Below, piece by piece: positions 1 to 7,470 of a stretch of 64,000 nucleotides of DNA. Below the pieces are notes generated by a model. The model saw only the letters and a list, made by a program, of their open reading frames with translations, was not told the DNA's origin and did no database searches. The DNA lies in contig NZ_MPVN01000002.1 in NCBI RefSeq assembly GCF_001955535.1, positions 558,001-622,000 on the forward strand, given 5' to 3'. The stretch comes from Paenibacillus sp. FSL H7-0326 (GTDB lineage: Bacteria; Bacillota; Bacilli; Paenibacillales; Paenibacillaceae). Each line of letters begins with the position of its first letter. Positions within the stretch are counted from its first letter, which is position 1. The translations under genes were made by a program, and so were the position numbers.

Positions 1-131
1 TAAGCTTGGCGGTACAGCTCCTCAGGGTTCTGTTCATTGTTTACACACCACTGAGCGAAGACGAGAATCATCATATCCTCATCCTGTCTGTAGCTTTCAA
101 TGATTTGTTCTTCCATTTCTTTTTTATTCAA
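1..131 (-). CDS. Hypothetical protein, N-terminal part only
   Basis: The gene runs off the left edge; the first 43 codons are visible. The start is a TTG at 129-131, preceded by AGGAG at 141-145 with 9 nt spacing. An ATG at 136-138 leads to a stop after four codons and is not used. The visible protein is hydrophilic at first (LNKKEMEEQIIESYRQDED) and then reads MMILVFAQWCVNNEQNPEEL. I do not recognise the family. It lies upstream of and in the same direction as nothing else visible, so its role cannot be inferred. Confidence 0.6.
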   Translation of the reverse strand, partial: MNKKEMEEQIIESYRQDEDMMILVFAQWCVNNEQNPEELYRQA

Positions 132-169
132 GGCTCATATCTCCTGTCTTGTATGATTTAAGATAAATA

Positions 170-1111
170 TTACTGCGTCAGAAGCTCTTCACACAGCTCA
201 TGACTTGCAAGTACACGGCCGGCATGAAGCTCGCATCCCTCCGGCTCCTTGTCCAGGAAGTCCAGGAAATGCTGTACGCAGCCCGTAAATCCTCTGCGAG
301 TGAGGATCGATTCCCAGCTGCCCGGTGTTCGGATGATGGATGGCGTGCCTGCTGCATGGAGGTGCAGCGTTTCCATCTGATGGACCCATGCTGTTCTGCC
401 TGCTCCATGAAGCTCTATCGTTTCAGTGTCCGCCCCTGCAAAACGCACCATGCCAAACGAGCCCGCTCCTTTATTACCTGTCACTATACTGCCCGAAGCC
501 TGGAGGAGCGCTCCCTGATCGTTCGTTCTCAGCCTATGGCTTGCGAGCTCGTAATCCTCACCGCCAAGCCATAATAGAGTATCAATCATATGAATGAGAT
601 CATCGTAGACGGTAACGCGGCTGGATCGGCTGTCCAGCTTCATACGATGCTTATGGCACACGATACTCTCAAGCTCTCCCGATTGGCTGATCCAGTCTTG
701 TGCCTCACGGTACAGTGGAGCAAACCTGCGATTGAACCCGACAGCAAGCAGCACACCCATCGACTCTGCAAAAGCCGCCATTTCTATGGATTCCTTGAGA
801 TTATAGGACAATGGCTTATCTACATAAACGGCAATTCCCCGTTCGATACAGGCCATAACGATCTCATAGTGAGCTTCTGTTGAGGTATGTACAAATACGG
901 CTTCCGGCTCCCAGTCAAGCAGCTCGTCCAGTTTGGTTGTTCCCCGATCAAGCCGATACAGAGAGGTGATCTCCTCAACTTTGGACAATGATCGATTCAT
1001 TACGCCGACAACTTCCACCCCAGGATGGGCCGTAAGCAGCGGCAGATATACTTTATTTGCGATGTCACCCAGTCCTGCGATCGCAATTCTTTTTCGATGT
1101 GTTATTCTCAT
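170..1111 (-). CDS. Gfo/Idh/MocA-family NAD(P)-dependent oxidoreductase
   Basis: A 313-residue cytosolic protein with an N-terminal Rossmann fold (RIAIAGLGDIANKVYLPLL, about residues 8-26), the family's EKP-like lysine motif in the form VDKPL (about residues 97-101), and a conserved AVGFNRRFAP segment near residue 122. Family members oxidise or reduce a hydroxyl of a sugar, inositol or related substrate, with the lysine of the K-P motif helping catalysis. The substrate cannot be told from sequence and no sugar genes lie next to it. It is transcribed away from the VTT gene at 1263. An AGGAGG lies about 14 nt before the ATG, which is rather far, but no better start is visible. Confidence 0.88.
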   Translation of the reverse strand: MRITHRKRIAIAGLGDIANKVYLPLLTAHPGVEVVGVMNRSLSKVEEITSLYRLDRGTTKLDELLDWEPEAVFVHTSTEAHYEIVMACIERGIAVYVDKPLSYNLKESIEMAAFAESMGVLLAVGFNRRFAPLYREAQDWISQSGELESIVCHKHRMKLDSRSSRVTVYDDLIHMIDTLLWLGGEDYELASHRLRTNDQGALLQASGSIVTGNKGAGSFGMVRFAGADTETIELHGAGRTAWVHQMETLHLHAAGTPSIIRTPGSWESILTRRGFTGCVQHFLDFLDKEPEGCELHAGRVLASHELCEELLTQ

Positions 1112-1262
1112 CTGGTTCTAGACTTCCTCCTGTCTCCTTCAGAATCACCTGCTCTAGTGTAACAAGGGCCTGCTCAACTAGCAAAGTGCACTTGTCCTCC
1201 TTATGTAAGTATGTGCGCATCCGGTATAATGTAAGAACGATGAATTCTCTGAGGATGATGAT

Positions 1263-1886
1263 ATGAAAAAATGGCTTCTCCTTACGCTGCTTTATCTGCC
1301 AGCGCTAATATTTCTTCTATTATATCGTAACGAAATCCTGACATGGGCGCAGGATCATGCGAATTATTTCAACTTAACGCTGATTGCCACCTTATTCGCT
1401 CTGTTTCCCGTGCTCCCTTATAAGCTTGTGATCGGGCTGCTGGGATACTCCTTCGGTGCAGCTATAGGCGGCATCGTTACCTGGCTCGGGACAACGATTG
1501 CCTCCATTATGGTGTACATGATGTTCAGATGGTTGTTTCAGGCGAAAGGACGGCTGTACTTGGAGCGAGTTCCCATCATTTCAAGACTCACTGCGCTGTT
1601 CGAGCAGCATACTTTCAGCACGATCCTACTCGCTAGAATGCTTCCAATCATTCCACAAATGGGGGTGAATATTTACGCAGGAACGGCCTCGCTGCCCTTC
1701 TGGAGCTATCTGCTGGCAACCTCTGTTGGCAAAATACCCAGTATCGCCCTGTATGCCTATGCAGGAGGCAACCTGTTAGAGCATCCGCTGCAAACCGCAG
1801 GTATAGCTCTGATTTATGTTATTATGCTCGTCATCGCGTTTGCCGCGTATAAAATAAGGTTAAAGCAAATAGAAGGACCGAGATAA
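1263..1886 (+). CDS. TVP38/TMEM64 (VTT/DedA-like) membrane protein
   Basis: A 207-residue integral membrane protein with about five hydrophobic segments. The central VTT region has the family features: a re-entrant-type stretch (LFPVLPYKLVIGLLGYSFG, about residues 46-64), a glycine-rich GGIVTWLGTTIAS segment, and the later LLARMLPIIPQ and GKIPSIALYAYAGG motifs. Members of this clan are lipid scramblases or transporters in the cytoplasmic membrane; Bacillus has several paralogues (YtxB, YdjX/Z types). The start ATG follows GAGG about 8 nt upstream. It is divergent from the oxidoreductase at 170-1111 and stands alone. Confidence 0.85.
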   Translation: MKKWLLLTLLYLPALIFLLLYRNEILTWAQDHANYFNLTLIATLFALFPVLPYKLVIGLLGYSFGAAIGGIVTWLGTTIASIMVYMMFRWLFQAKGRLYLERVPIISRLTALFEQHTFSTILLARMLPIIPQMGVNIYAGTASLPFWSYLLATSVGKIPSIALYAYAGGNLLEHPLQTAGIALIYVIMLVIAFAAYKIRLKQIEGPR

Positions 1887-1979
1887 CCTCTTCATTGGTT
1901 AATATCGGTTTTTTAAGATATAATACTTCAAGGACAAGTTGATCTCATAATTCTTCATCGAATGGAGTGTGAATATAGA

Positions 1980-2951
1980 ATGGAACCACTATTTACCGAA
2001 AAAGCTACATTTGCCGGAGGGTGCTTCTGGTGCATGGTCTCACCCTTTGAAGATCTTCCCGGCATTTTGAAGGTAAGATCAGGCTATACCGGAGGACATA
2101 CGGAAAATCCGACCTATGAAGAGGTATGCTCAGAAACGACGGGTCACGTGGAGGCTGTTCAGATCACTTATGATCCGAAAGTATTCCCTTATGAGAAGCT
2201 GTTAGCCTTGTTCTGGCAGCAGATTGATCCGACCGATGCTGGAGGACAATTTCATGACCGCGGTACTTCGTATCAGACGGCCATCTTTTATCATACAGAA
2301 GAGCAGAAGGTGAAGGCGGAAGTATCCAAACAGGCGCTTGAAGCAAGCGGAAGATTCGATAAACCCATCTTTACCCCTATTCTGCCTGCTCAGACGTTCT
2401 ATGAGGCTGAAGAGCATCATCAAGACTATCACAAGAAAAATCCAGCACATTACAAACGTTACAGTAAAGGCTCAGGGCGTGTGGATTTCATCGAGAAACA
2501 CTGGTCACGCTCTATAAATAAGGAGCAGCTGAAAGATCGGCTGAGCCCGATGCAATACAATGTCACTCAAAATAATGGCACCGAGCCTCCCTTTCAGAAT
2601 GAATTCTGGGACCATGAAGGAGAGGGAATCTATGTGGATATCGTATCCGGAGAACCTCTATTCAGCTCACGTGATAAGTATGATGCAGGCTGCGGCTGGC
2701 CAAGCTTTACGAGACCCCTTCGGGAATACAGTATTAAGGAAAAGACCGATTTGTCTCATTTCATGATCCGTACCGAGGTTAGAAGCCGGGAAGCCGATTC
2801 TCATCTGGGCCATGTGTTTGATGATGGACCTGGAGAGAACGGGCTTAGATACTGCATCAATTCCGCAGCCCTGAGATTTGTTCCAAAAGAGGATTTGGAG
2901 AAAGAGGGCTACGCTGAGTACGTCCATTTATTCGAAAAAGAGAACAGCTGA
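1980..2951 (+). CDS. msrAB: Bifunctional peptide-methionine sulfoxide reductase MsrA-MsrB
   Basis: A fused repair enzyme of 323 residues that reduces both S- and R-methionine sulfoxide in proteins. The N-terminal MsrA domain carries the catalytic GGCFWC motif about 12 residues from the start. The C-terminal MsrB domain (from about residue 190) has the AGCGWPSF segment, the [11 protein letters not shown] signature and [11 protein letters not shown], in which the Cys is the MsrB nucleophile. I chose the ATG at 1980 because GGAGTG lies at 1964-1969, 10 nt before it; an in-frame ATG at 1962 has no ribosome binding site. MsrB usually binds zinc through two CxxC pairs; here only one Cys is seen near AGCGW, so this domain looks like the zinc-free type. 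The gene stands alone and ends at a clear terminator. Confidence 0.93.
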   Translation: MEPLFTEKATFAGGCFWCMVSPFEDLPGILKVRSGYTGGHTENPTYEEVCSETTGHVEAVQITYDPKVFPYEKLLALFWQQIDPTDAGGQFHDRGTSYQTAIFYHTEEQKVKAEVSKQALEASGRFDKPIFTPILPAQTFYEAEEHHQDYHKKNPAHYKRYSKGSGRVDFIEKHWSRSINKEQLKDRLSPMQYNVTQNNGTEPPFQNEFWDHEGEGIYVDIVSGEPLFSSRDKYDAGCGWPSFTRPLREYSIKEKTDLSHFMIRTEVRSREADSHLGHVFDDGPGENGLRYCINSAALRFVPKEDLEKEGYAEYVHLFEKENS

Positions 2952-2973
2952 GCATTTTACCCTCATTCATTAG

Positions 2974-3006
2974 AAACGCAGGAGCTGAAAAGCCCTGCGT
3001 TTTTTG
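2974..3006 (+). terminator. Intrinsic terminator after msrAB
   Basis: AAACGCAGG at 2974-2982 pairs with CCTGCGTTT at 2994-3002 around an 11-nt loop, and the right arm runs into a run of T. It lies 23 nt after the msrAB stop. Confidence 0.8.
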
Positions 3007-3078
3007 CCGTTGAAATTTGATGTTAGGTTATTAATGCTGAGTCTAGCAGCTCTGGACTACTTTGTTGTCCTGCACTAA

Positions 3079-3876
3079 CTATATCCAGCCGACTATAAGG
3101 CTGATCCACAGAGCGAAGGGCACTAGAAGCAGCTGGGCAAGCAGCGTGCCGGCAAGGCGTGACATCAGCATGCAGCCATATACCCGGTTCATCTGCTCCA
3201 GACGAATCTCTCCCCTAAGTGATCGATCACTTAGAAGTGCGATCCGCGGGTCGATTAGCAGAGTCAGCAGAATCGTTGCCATACCGTTAATTAAGCCCGA
3301 AGATTGTGAAGCAGCCATCGCTTGTTCGGGATTTAGATAGGCTGCATATAAAGTGGCAAGAACGCCAACCGTATAAATAGCCGTCACCGACATGTTAAGG
3401 ACCATCAGCCTTCTCGGCAAATTTCCAGCGAAGCATGTCTGAAGCATGGAGAACCTGGGCCAAGAAATGTAGTGAAGGGCATTTTTCATCGTATTCATGG
3501 AGCACAGTGAAGCAAGCATGCCAGGAATGGATCCTGCCTTCTCCAAATGAAGCACCAGCCTTGAGGACCATCTTACCATGGTCGGAAACATGAGAATGGC
3601 GATTACCGTCCCTACTGCTGCCGCTCCTAAAATCCAATGAAGCTGGGTTTGCAGCATACTGCTGTCTGCGCCATTCGCCTTATCAACCATTGACCCAAGC
3701 AGCGGTCCTTGTGCCATATTCGAAGTTCTTGAAACAAGGAGCAGCATACCAGATAAAGACAGAGCAATCGTGATCCGCTTTGTTCTTAATCCGCCTAGCC
3801 TCAGAGCATAAGACAGGCTGTCTGCAGCGTGAATTATCATTGTAAACATAAACGGCAGAGCCAGTTGGAGCAGCAT
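3079..3876 (-). CDS. amj: Lipid II flippase Amj family protein
   Basis: A 265-residue polytopic membrane protein closely like Bacillus subtilis Amj (YdaH, 268 residues), which flips lipid-linked peptidoglycan precursor as an alternative to MurJ. Family landmarks are the N-terminal DSLSYALRLGGLRTKR stretch, the LLLVSRTSNMAQGPLLG segment (about residues 48-64) and the C-terminal DPRIALLSDRSLRGE segment. I put the start at the second ATG (3876) because AAGGAGG ends 8 nt before it; the ATG at 3882 is only 2 nt from it. It is divergent from the ydaT-like gene. B. subtilis amj is under envelope-stress control; no such promoter could be recognised here. Confidence 0.87.
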   Translation of the reverse strand: MLLQLALPFMFTMIIHAADSLSYALRLGGLRTKRITIALSLSGMLLLVSRTSNMAQGPLLGSMVDKANGADSSMLQTQLHWILGAAAVGTVIAILMFPTMVRWSSRLVLHLEKAGSIPGMLASLCSMNTMKNALHYISWPRFSMLQTCFAGNLPRRLMVLNMSVTAIYTVGVLATLYAAYLNPEQAMAASQSSGLINGMATILLTLLIDPRIALLSDRSLRGEIRLEQMNRVYGCMLMSRLAGTLLAQLLLVPFALWISLIVGWI

Positions 3877-3893
3877 GATCATTCCCTCCTTAT

Positions 3894-3919
3894 GTTTTTG
3901 TCAATTTGTTATCGGGTAA
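3894..3919 (+). promoter_or_regulatory. Putative sigma-B-type promoter of the ydaT-like gene
   Basis: GTTTTT at 3894-3899 and GGGTAA at 3914-3919 are separated by 14 nt. This fits the general-stress sigma-B consensus GTTTaa-N12-14-GGGTAT closely. It sits 37 nt before the start of a gene whose B. subtilis homologue is, to my knowledge, in the sigma-B regulon. Whether this organism encodes a sigma-B-type factor cannot be seen in the window. Confidence 0.5.
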
Positions 3920-3956
3920 ATAGATAGGAGATATCTAATGAAGGGAGAGAACCATT

Positions 3957-4376
3957 ATGCCATGGAGCAAACACGACTACCCTCCATCCATGAAAAATCT
4001 TGACCCCAGAATCCGTGAGAAAGCAGTGGAGATAGCAAATGCTTTGCTCGAAGACGGATATGAGGATGGCCGATCGATTGCCATCGCTACCGCTCAAGCC
4101 AAGGAATGGGATGAGAATCATCCTGAAGGAAAGAACAAATCTGGCGGCGACAAAGACAGACCTGTTCACTCTTCCCGTGATCACCAGAATCTTCATATTG
4201 TTCCCTATGAAAATGGCTGGGCGATAAAAAAAGAAGGCAAAGACAAACCTGAAGATACCTATCACTTAAAAAATGAAGCAGAGGATGCGGCCAAGAAAAT
4301 CGCGTCAGGTAAAGAGATGAGAGTCATTATCCATGATAAACAAGGTAAAATTATGACCTCCAAGATCTATCACTAA
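3957..4376 (+). CDS. ydaT: YdaT-like stress protein with DUF2188 domain
   Basis: A 139-residue soluble, highly charged protein. The N-terminal half (PWSKHDYPPSMKNLDPRIRE) has the ChaB-like look seen in B. subtilis YdaT. The C-terminal half (LHIVPYENGWAIKKEGK through KKIASGKEMRVIIHDKQGKI) is a DUF2188 unit. The molecular function is unknown; the homologue is a general stress protein. The ATG follows GGGAG with 9 nt spacing and a sigma-B-like promoter. It is convergent with the ROK kinase gene. Confidence 0.8.
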   Translation: MPWSKHDYPPSMKNLDPRIREKAVEIANALLEDGYEDGRSIAIATAQAKEWDENHPEGKNKSGGDKDRPVHSSRDHQNLHIVPYENGWAIKKEGKDKPEDTYHLKNEAEDAAKKIASGKEMRVIIHDKQGKIMTSKIYH

Positions 4377-4397
4377 GCTTGTTACTGAGCAGCTAAG

Positions 4398-5324
4398 CTA
4401 TGTAAGGATCAGCTTGGCTGCTCCTATAATCCCAGCTCTATTTCCTAATATGGCGGGCAGGATCGGAAGCGGCGGATGATCCGCAAATCCATCCATCGTG
4501 TACCTCTCTATATGTTTGCGTACCGGGCGGAGCAAAGCATCCCCCTGTTCTGAAATCGCACCGCCGATAATAATAGCGGGTGGATTATAGAGATGAATGA
4601 GATTGGTTAGACCGATGGCGATGAACTCGGCATAATCGTTGATAAGGATTTTTGCAGTTTCATTTCCCACCTCAGCTTGGGCAAACAATTGTCTGGGATC
4701 ATCAGCCCAAGCAGGCTGTCCCGCTGCCAATACCTGTCTTTTTAGTGATGTAACTGAAGCATACTGCTCCCAGCAGCCTTTCGATCCACACGTACAGGGA
4801 TGACCACCCAACTGGATAATCTGATGTCCAAAGGCACCTGCGTATCCACTTCTTCCCCGATAGGTATGTCCGTTTGTTATGATACTGCCACCTACACCCG
4901 TTCCAAGACTAACACATAGAAAATCAGTCAAACCTCTGCCTGCGCCCTGCCACATTTCTCCTATGGCGAGTACGTTCACATCATTCTCCAGCTGTGCAGG
5001 GAGGTGGAGTCTTCGCTCCATTTCCGCTCTTAACGGAGTTCCTTTCCAATCTGGCAAATTCGCTGTTGCACTGCCGATGGCCCCGGCTAACGTAATGAAC
5101 CCTGCTGTTCCCATTCCGATTCCTGTTACTTCGATATTTGTATAATTCCGGGCCTGCTCCATGCAGCTTGCAGCCGCTTCGGCAATGGAGTCAAGCAGCT
5201 GATCCTTGCCCTTCTCTGCATTTGTCGGAGCCATCATATCGTACAGAATGACTCCATCCTCTCGCACAAGCCCGGCCTTTATATTCGTTCCTCCAATATC
5301 CAGTCCCACTGCAGCCTGAAGCAT
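4398..5324 (-). CDS. ROK-family sugar kinase (glucokinase-like)
   Basis: A 308-residue cytosolic kinase that transfers phosphate from ATP to a hexose. It begins with the phosphate-binding GLDIGGTNIKAGLV motif and has the ROK zinc site, GHQIIQLGG followed by CTCGSKGCWEQYAS (about residues 155-178), with one His and three Cys. An ExGH-type catalytic region precedes it. No DNA-binding helix-turn-helix is present, so it is an enzyme and not a ROK repressor. It starts 18 nt after the APH-fold kinase gene and is probably co-transcribed with it. GGGAGAGG precedes the ATG. Glucose is the likeliest substrate, but N-acetylated sugars are possible. Confidence 0.88.
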   Translation of the reverse strand: MLQAAVGLDIGGTNIKAGLVREDGVILYDMMAPTNAEKGKDQLLDSIAEAAASCMEQARNYTNIEVTGIGMGTAGFITLAGAIGSATANLPDWKGTPLRAEMERRLHLPAQLENDVNVLAIGEMWQGAGRGLTDFLCVSLGTGVGGSIITNGHTYRGRSGYAGAFGHQIIQLGGHPCTCGSKGCWEQYASVTSLKRQVLAAGQPAWADDPRQLFAQAEVGNETAKILINDYAEFIAIGLTNLIHLYNPPAIIIGGAISEQGDALLRPVRKHIERYTMDGFADHPPLPILPAILGNRAGIIGAAKLILT

Positions 5325-5342
5325 GCCCTCTCTCCCTTCTAA

Positions 5343-6227
5343 TCAGCCCATTAATCGGTTGTATTTCGATATGTCAGAAATGATGTGATGAACATAATTC
5401 GTCGTTTGCTCTGTTTCGCCATACTCGGCAAGAACAGCTGTCGCTCCCCTTACCAACCACAGGATCATATTTTTGAGAAGCGAGTCCTGTTCCAGCTGTA
5501 AACCGCTCTGTTCATAACCTTTTTTAAAATTCGAAATATGAGTGGCAACCTGTTGATCTGTCCAAGTCTTACTCATCGACGATGTTAATAGTGCGGCTGC
5601 ATCCAAGTGATAATCACCTGTTCTTGCTTCTCCGAAATCAATGAAATACACCGAAGCTGCATGAAAAATGACGTTCCAGATCCCGAGATCAGCATGAATT
5701 ATCCCTTCTCTTCGTTGCTCTATTTCAAGACAATCGGCTATGTATTTTTCAAGAGATGTTCTTAAATTACCGGATATATTGTGAGAAAACGTTGCTGTAT
5801 TCCAGCTGATTTCCAAAGAAAATCGATCTTCTTGATGCGGAATCTTCGTATGCCTCAATACAGTATGCAGTCTGCCCAGCGCGTTGCCCATTTGCAGGAA
5901 CTTGTCCTGAACAGATACCTTATCCGGCTCCAAATAGTGCTGAAGATTGTATATATTGCCTTGAACCTCTATATATCCATTTTCATTTTGACCAGGAAGC
6001 ATGTATGGACTAATCTGATTCGCTGCAGTTCTATGAGATATTTCAAATTCGCAGGTCGCTTGATGTTTACTTCTTAGTCGTCTTAAAACGAATTGTTGTC
6101 CTTGTGCGGTTTCTAAAAGACGGGCATCAGATGTACGCCCAGCGGATATAGGAACAAGCCCTTTGACTTCTTCGAGCTCATAGTGTGCTTCTAAGCTTCT
6201 AAGCAGAGACCCTTCTGAAATATGCAA
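5343..6227 (-). CDS. APH/CotS-fold phosphotransferase
   Basis: A 294-residue small-molecule kinase of the aminoglycoside-phosphotransferase/choline-kinase fold. The Brenner motif is IIHADLGIWNVIF (about residues 195-207), containing the catalytic Asp and Asn, and the metal-binding Asp follows in YFIDFGEA. The N-lobe contains QQFVLRRLR with a probable ATP-binding residue. The start is a TTG (6225-6227) with AAAGGAG 8 nt upstream. It lies upstream of the ROK kinase gene. The substrate is unknown; spore-coat (CotS), homoserine or sugar kinases share this fold, and nothing supports antibiotic resistance. Confidence 0.82.
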   Translation of the reverse strand: MHISEGSLLRSLEAHYELEEVKGLVPISAGRTSDARLLETAQGQQFVLRRLRSKHQATCEFEISHRTAANQISPYMLPGQNENGYIEVQGNIYNLQHYLEPDKVSVQDKFLQMGNALGRLHTVLRHTKIPHQEDRFSLEISWNTATFSHNISGNLRTSLEKYIADCLEIEQRREGIIHADLGIWNVIFHAASVYFIDFGEARTGDYHLDAAALLTSSMSKTWTDQQVATHISNFKKGYEQSGLQLEQDSLLKNMILWLVRGATAVLAEYGETEQTTNYVHHIISDISKYNRLMG

Positions 6228-6323
6228 TTTGTTTCTCCTTTATAAAATTGTAAAGAATAACGGCTTCCAGTCCCTCTATGTTATCCTTTAAAGTAAGAAT
6301 ATGTAAAGTGAACTCATAGAAAA

Positions 6324-6355
6324 AGCAAAAAACCGCACATTAAATAATGTTACGG
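6324..6355 (-). terminator. Intrinsic terminator after the DUF421 gene
   Basis: Read on the minus strand, CCG-ACATT pairs with AATGT-CGG (one internal mismatch) and is followed by TTTTTTGC. The hairpin overlaps the last codons of the DUF421 gene. Confidence 0.6.
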
Positions 6356-7213
6356 CTTGTGTGGAGCTTTATAAGCATGCATTGCATTGTTCAGTTGATC
6401 TAATGCTTGCTGGTATTCCAGCTTGTCTTTCTCATAAACCGATAACTGTCTTCGCATGATTAAATCATCCTGCATTCGCTTGACCAGCTCAGCAATCTGA
6501 TCGTTTGGCTTCGAGGTCGTCGGTTTAGGCAAAGACTCCTTTCCTGTCTGTACGGTAAGCTCTCCTTGACTGTCTACCTGTCCTATAAATACCTCTTTCA
6601 GCGGCAGATCCAGTCTGCGGAGCTCTTTATGGACCCAATCCTCATTATGTCCCGAAGCGGATAACGAATCAGGTAAAATATGTCCGTCGATGATAATGGT
6701 TTTTGGCTCTTGCTCGGAAGACAGCTGATAGCCTAACAGATCGGCAGTAAGAGGTTGATGCTCTTTTTTGAGCAACACGTTAATTTCTCCGCTCTGCTCC
6801 ATCACTGCGAACTCCACATCAGCTACCCTGAACACATCTTTTTTACGAAGCTGTTCTAGAAATTCATCCACCGTGAGACGTTCTTTTTTTAAATTGTCTG
6901 CAAGCAAAGCCCCGTTCTCAACCAACACGGTTGCTTTGCCGTCTACGATATCCCTTAATTTTTTACTCTTCATCGTGACATACTCAGCTAATGTAGATAC
7001 GGCAACCCATACAAACAAAGCTACAAACCCTAAGTACCATGTATTATCAACGTCAAGCGAGATATAACCAACCAAGTTTCCGAGCGTAATACCTGTAATA
7101 TATTCAAATAGTGACAATTGGGAAATCTGACGCTTACCTAATATTTTGGTGATCAGAAACAGGACGGTTACCGATGCCAATGTTCTGATCGAAACCTCCA
7201 GCCAATCAGGCAT
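6350..7213 (-). CDS. DUF421 (YetF/YcaP-type) membrane protein
   Basis: A 287-residue protein with three N-terminal membrane segments (SIRTLASVTVLFLITKILG, an ITGITLGNLVGYISL region, and WYLGFVALFVWVAVSTLAEY), then a soluble domain with the family's VENGALLADNLKKERLTVDEF and LRKKDVFRVADVEFAVMEQ stretches. The C-terminal 60 residues form a probable coiled coil (VKRMQDDLIMRRQLSVYEK), which makes it longer than the usual 220-240 residues. Function is unknown; homologues occur in many spore formers, some spore-associated. I chose the ATG at 7213, preceded by GGGAGG with 9 nt spacing. An upstream in-frame extension to 7300 would be coded by the repeat array and is not believable. Confidence 0.85.
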   Translation of the reverse strand: MPDWLEVSIRTLASVTVLFLITKILGKRQISQLSLFEYITGITLGNLVGYISLDVDNTWYLGFVALFVWVAVSTLAEYVTMKSKKLRDIVDGKATVLVENGALLADNLKKERLTVDEFLEQLRKKDVFRVADVEFAVMEQSGEINVLLKKEHQPLTADLLGYQLSSEQEPKTIIIDGHILPDSLSASGHNEDWVHKELRRLDLPLKEVFIGQVDSQGELTVQTGKESLPKPTTSKPNDQIAELVKRMQDDLIMRRQLSVYEKDKLEYQQALDQLNNAMHAYKAPHKP

Positions 7214-7249
7214 ATTTGTTCGCCTCCCTAATGGATGGTTTGTATTTTG

Positions 7250-7470
7250 ATTCCATTTTGATGAATCCAGATACCTCAATACATGGGATATGGATTCCAT
7301 TTGATGAATCCAGATACCTCAATACTGGGATATGGATTCCATTTGATGAATCCAGATACCTCAATACTGGGATATGGATTCCATTTGATGAATCCAGATA
7401 CCTCAATACTGGGATATGGATTCCATTTTGATGAATTCAGATCCCTTAATACATGGGATCTGAATTCATC
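7250..7470. repeat. 42-bp tandem repeat array with hairpin units
   Basis: About five units of a 42-bp repeat (GATTCCATTTGATGAATC then CAGATACCTCAATACTGGGATATG) lie between pyk and the DUF421 gene. The middle units are near identical; the outer ones carry small insertions. Each unit can fold on itself with a few mismatches. The pyk-proximal unit is a perfect inverted repeat: 16-nt arms at 7430-7445 and 7455-7470 around a 9-nt loop. Because 42 is divisible by three, both strands read as 14-residue peptide repeats, but these ORFs have no good ribosome binding site. Confidence 0.95.

Noticed and set aside
4384..4428. Hairpin between the ydaT-like and ROK genes (AGCAGC-AAGCT / AGCTT-GCTGCT)
   Set aside because: It overlaps the ROK stop codon and has no T-tract on either strand; not listed as a terminator.
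5343..6227. Aminoglycoside resistance
   Set aside because: The APH fold is shared by many metabolic and spore kinases, and the neighbour is a sugar kinase.
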